Program-made: the position numbers and the translations under genes
The notes under the pieces: generated by a model
The model's database searches: none
Told to the model about the DNA's origin: nothing
What the model saw: the letters and a program-made list of their open reading frames with translations, nothing else
NCBI GenBank assembly: GCA_009786455.1
Contig: WQTD01000003.1
Location: forward strand, 60,119-102,252
DNA: 42,134 nt
Origin: Treponema sp.
GTDB taxonomy: Bacteria > Spirochaetota > Spirochaetia > Treponematales > Breznakiellaceae
Direction: 5' to 3'
Part shown: in pieces, positions 41,934 through 42,134 of the stretch
How the letters are laid out: each line of letters starts with the position of its first letter
Position numbering within the stretch: the first letter of the stretch is position 1

Positions 41934-42134
41934 TTAAGCGTTATCCTGTAAAGCGTCGTAGCCTTCTTCGCCGGTGCGCACCTTGATGACATTTTCAACG
42001 TCATAGATAAATATCTTGCCGTCGCCGATGTTTCCTGTGTAGAGAACCTGCTTAACTGTATCGACAAAGAGCTTTAGCGGCACTTTGCAGATAACAACTT
42101 CAATTTTAATTTTTGGCAGAAGCTTGGATTCAAG
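41934..42134 (-). CDS. glnB: nitrogen regulatory protein P-II, C-terminal part
   Basis: The visible 66 residues start in the middle of the protein and end at TAA (41936-41934). They contain LLPKIKIEVVICK, a loop, TGNIGDGKIFIYDVENVIKV and RTGEEGYDAL, matching the P-II C-terminal signature TGxIGDGKIFV...RTGExGxDAL. The T-loop with its uridylylation site lies outside the window, so GlnB and GlnK cannot be told apart. P-II senses 2-oxoglutarate and ATP/ADP, and its presence fits the nitrogen theme. It is 73 bases upstream of the KaiC-like/PEP-binding gene on the same strand. Confidence 0.88.
   Translation of the reverse strand, partial: LESKLLPKIKIEVVICKVPLKLFVDTVKQVLYTGNIGDGKIFIYDVENVIKVRTGEEGYDALQDNA

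Noticed and set aside
1-42134. CRISPR array, tRNA/rRNA genes, prophage or intact insertion sequence
   Set aside because: No regular spaced direct repeats, no tRNA-like cloverleaf noticed, and no transposase, integrase or phage structural genes among the frames.

Overview
The window reads as a bacterial chromosome segment of moderate GC with dense operons and sigma70-type promoters (TTGAC-n-17-TAtAAt), very probably from a spirochaete of the Treponema group. That placement is an inference from gene content: a split archaeal-type glutamate synthase, a long eukaryote-like PurB, many HD-GYP/EAL proteins, and small palindromic intergenic repeats. No rRNA, tRNA, CRISPR array or intact insertion sequence was seen.

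Layout. 1-5395: start of an alpha/beta hydrolase (minus), then a plus-strand cassette of DUF72 protein, catalytically dead Y-family polymerase (ImuB-like) and DnaE2-like polymerase. 5373-10171 (minus): hybrid histidine kinase, double-receiver protein and an NAD-dependent epimerase. 10285-13681 (plus): ABC-2 exporter operon (ATPase broken at a 12-A run, permease, TetR regulator, HlyD-type adaptor). 13688-18398 (minus): nitrogen operon of GXGXG glutamate synthase subunit, glmS, glnA and an ANTAR antiterminator. 18749-19714: HD-GYP protein. 19750-24962 (minus): purC, purB, purA, then a 16-Cys ferredoxin and an FAD/NAD oxidoreductase. 24963-28841 (plus): a 22-residue membrane peptide, a WYL regulator with dyad operators, two unknown proteins and an AraC/effector-binding regulator. 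28853-32859 (minus): glutamate synthase FMN subunit and glutaminase subunit, preceded by an EAL phosphodiesterase. 33041-36111 (minus): aroF-trpE-trpG. 36225-39207: divergent TetR and HD-GYP genes, acyl-ACP thioesterase, small MotA-like fragment. 39266-42134 (minus): a KaiC-like/PEP-synthase-like fusion protein and the C-terminal part of a P-II protein.

How it works together. Ammonia assimilation is the main theme. Glutamine synthetase, a glutamate synthase split into three polypeptides, a probable electron-feeding ferredoxin plus NAD(P)H oxidoreductase, users of glutamine nitrogen (GlmS, TrpG), aspartate-dependent purine enzymes (PurC, PurA) with PurB, P-II and an RNA-binding ANTAR regulator all lie within about 29 kb. 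The most interesting signal is a conserved leader RNA seen twice, before the glutaminase/FMN operon and before the EAL gene. Each copy has a promoter, a 5' hairpin, an invariant AACAAAGGCGTTCACT block that can form an AAAGGC hexaloop hairpin, and a long terminator whose 5' arm overlaps that hairpin. This is the expected architecture for ANTAR antitermination. It would put a c-di-GMP phosphodiesterase and glutamate synthase under one nitrogen-responsive RNA switch.
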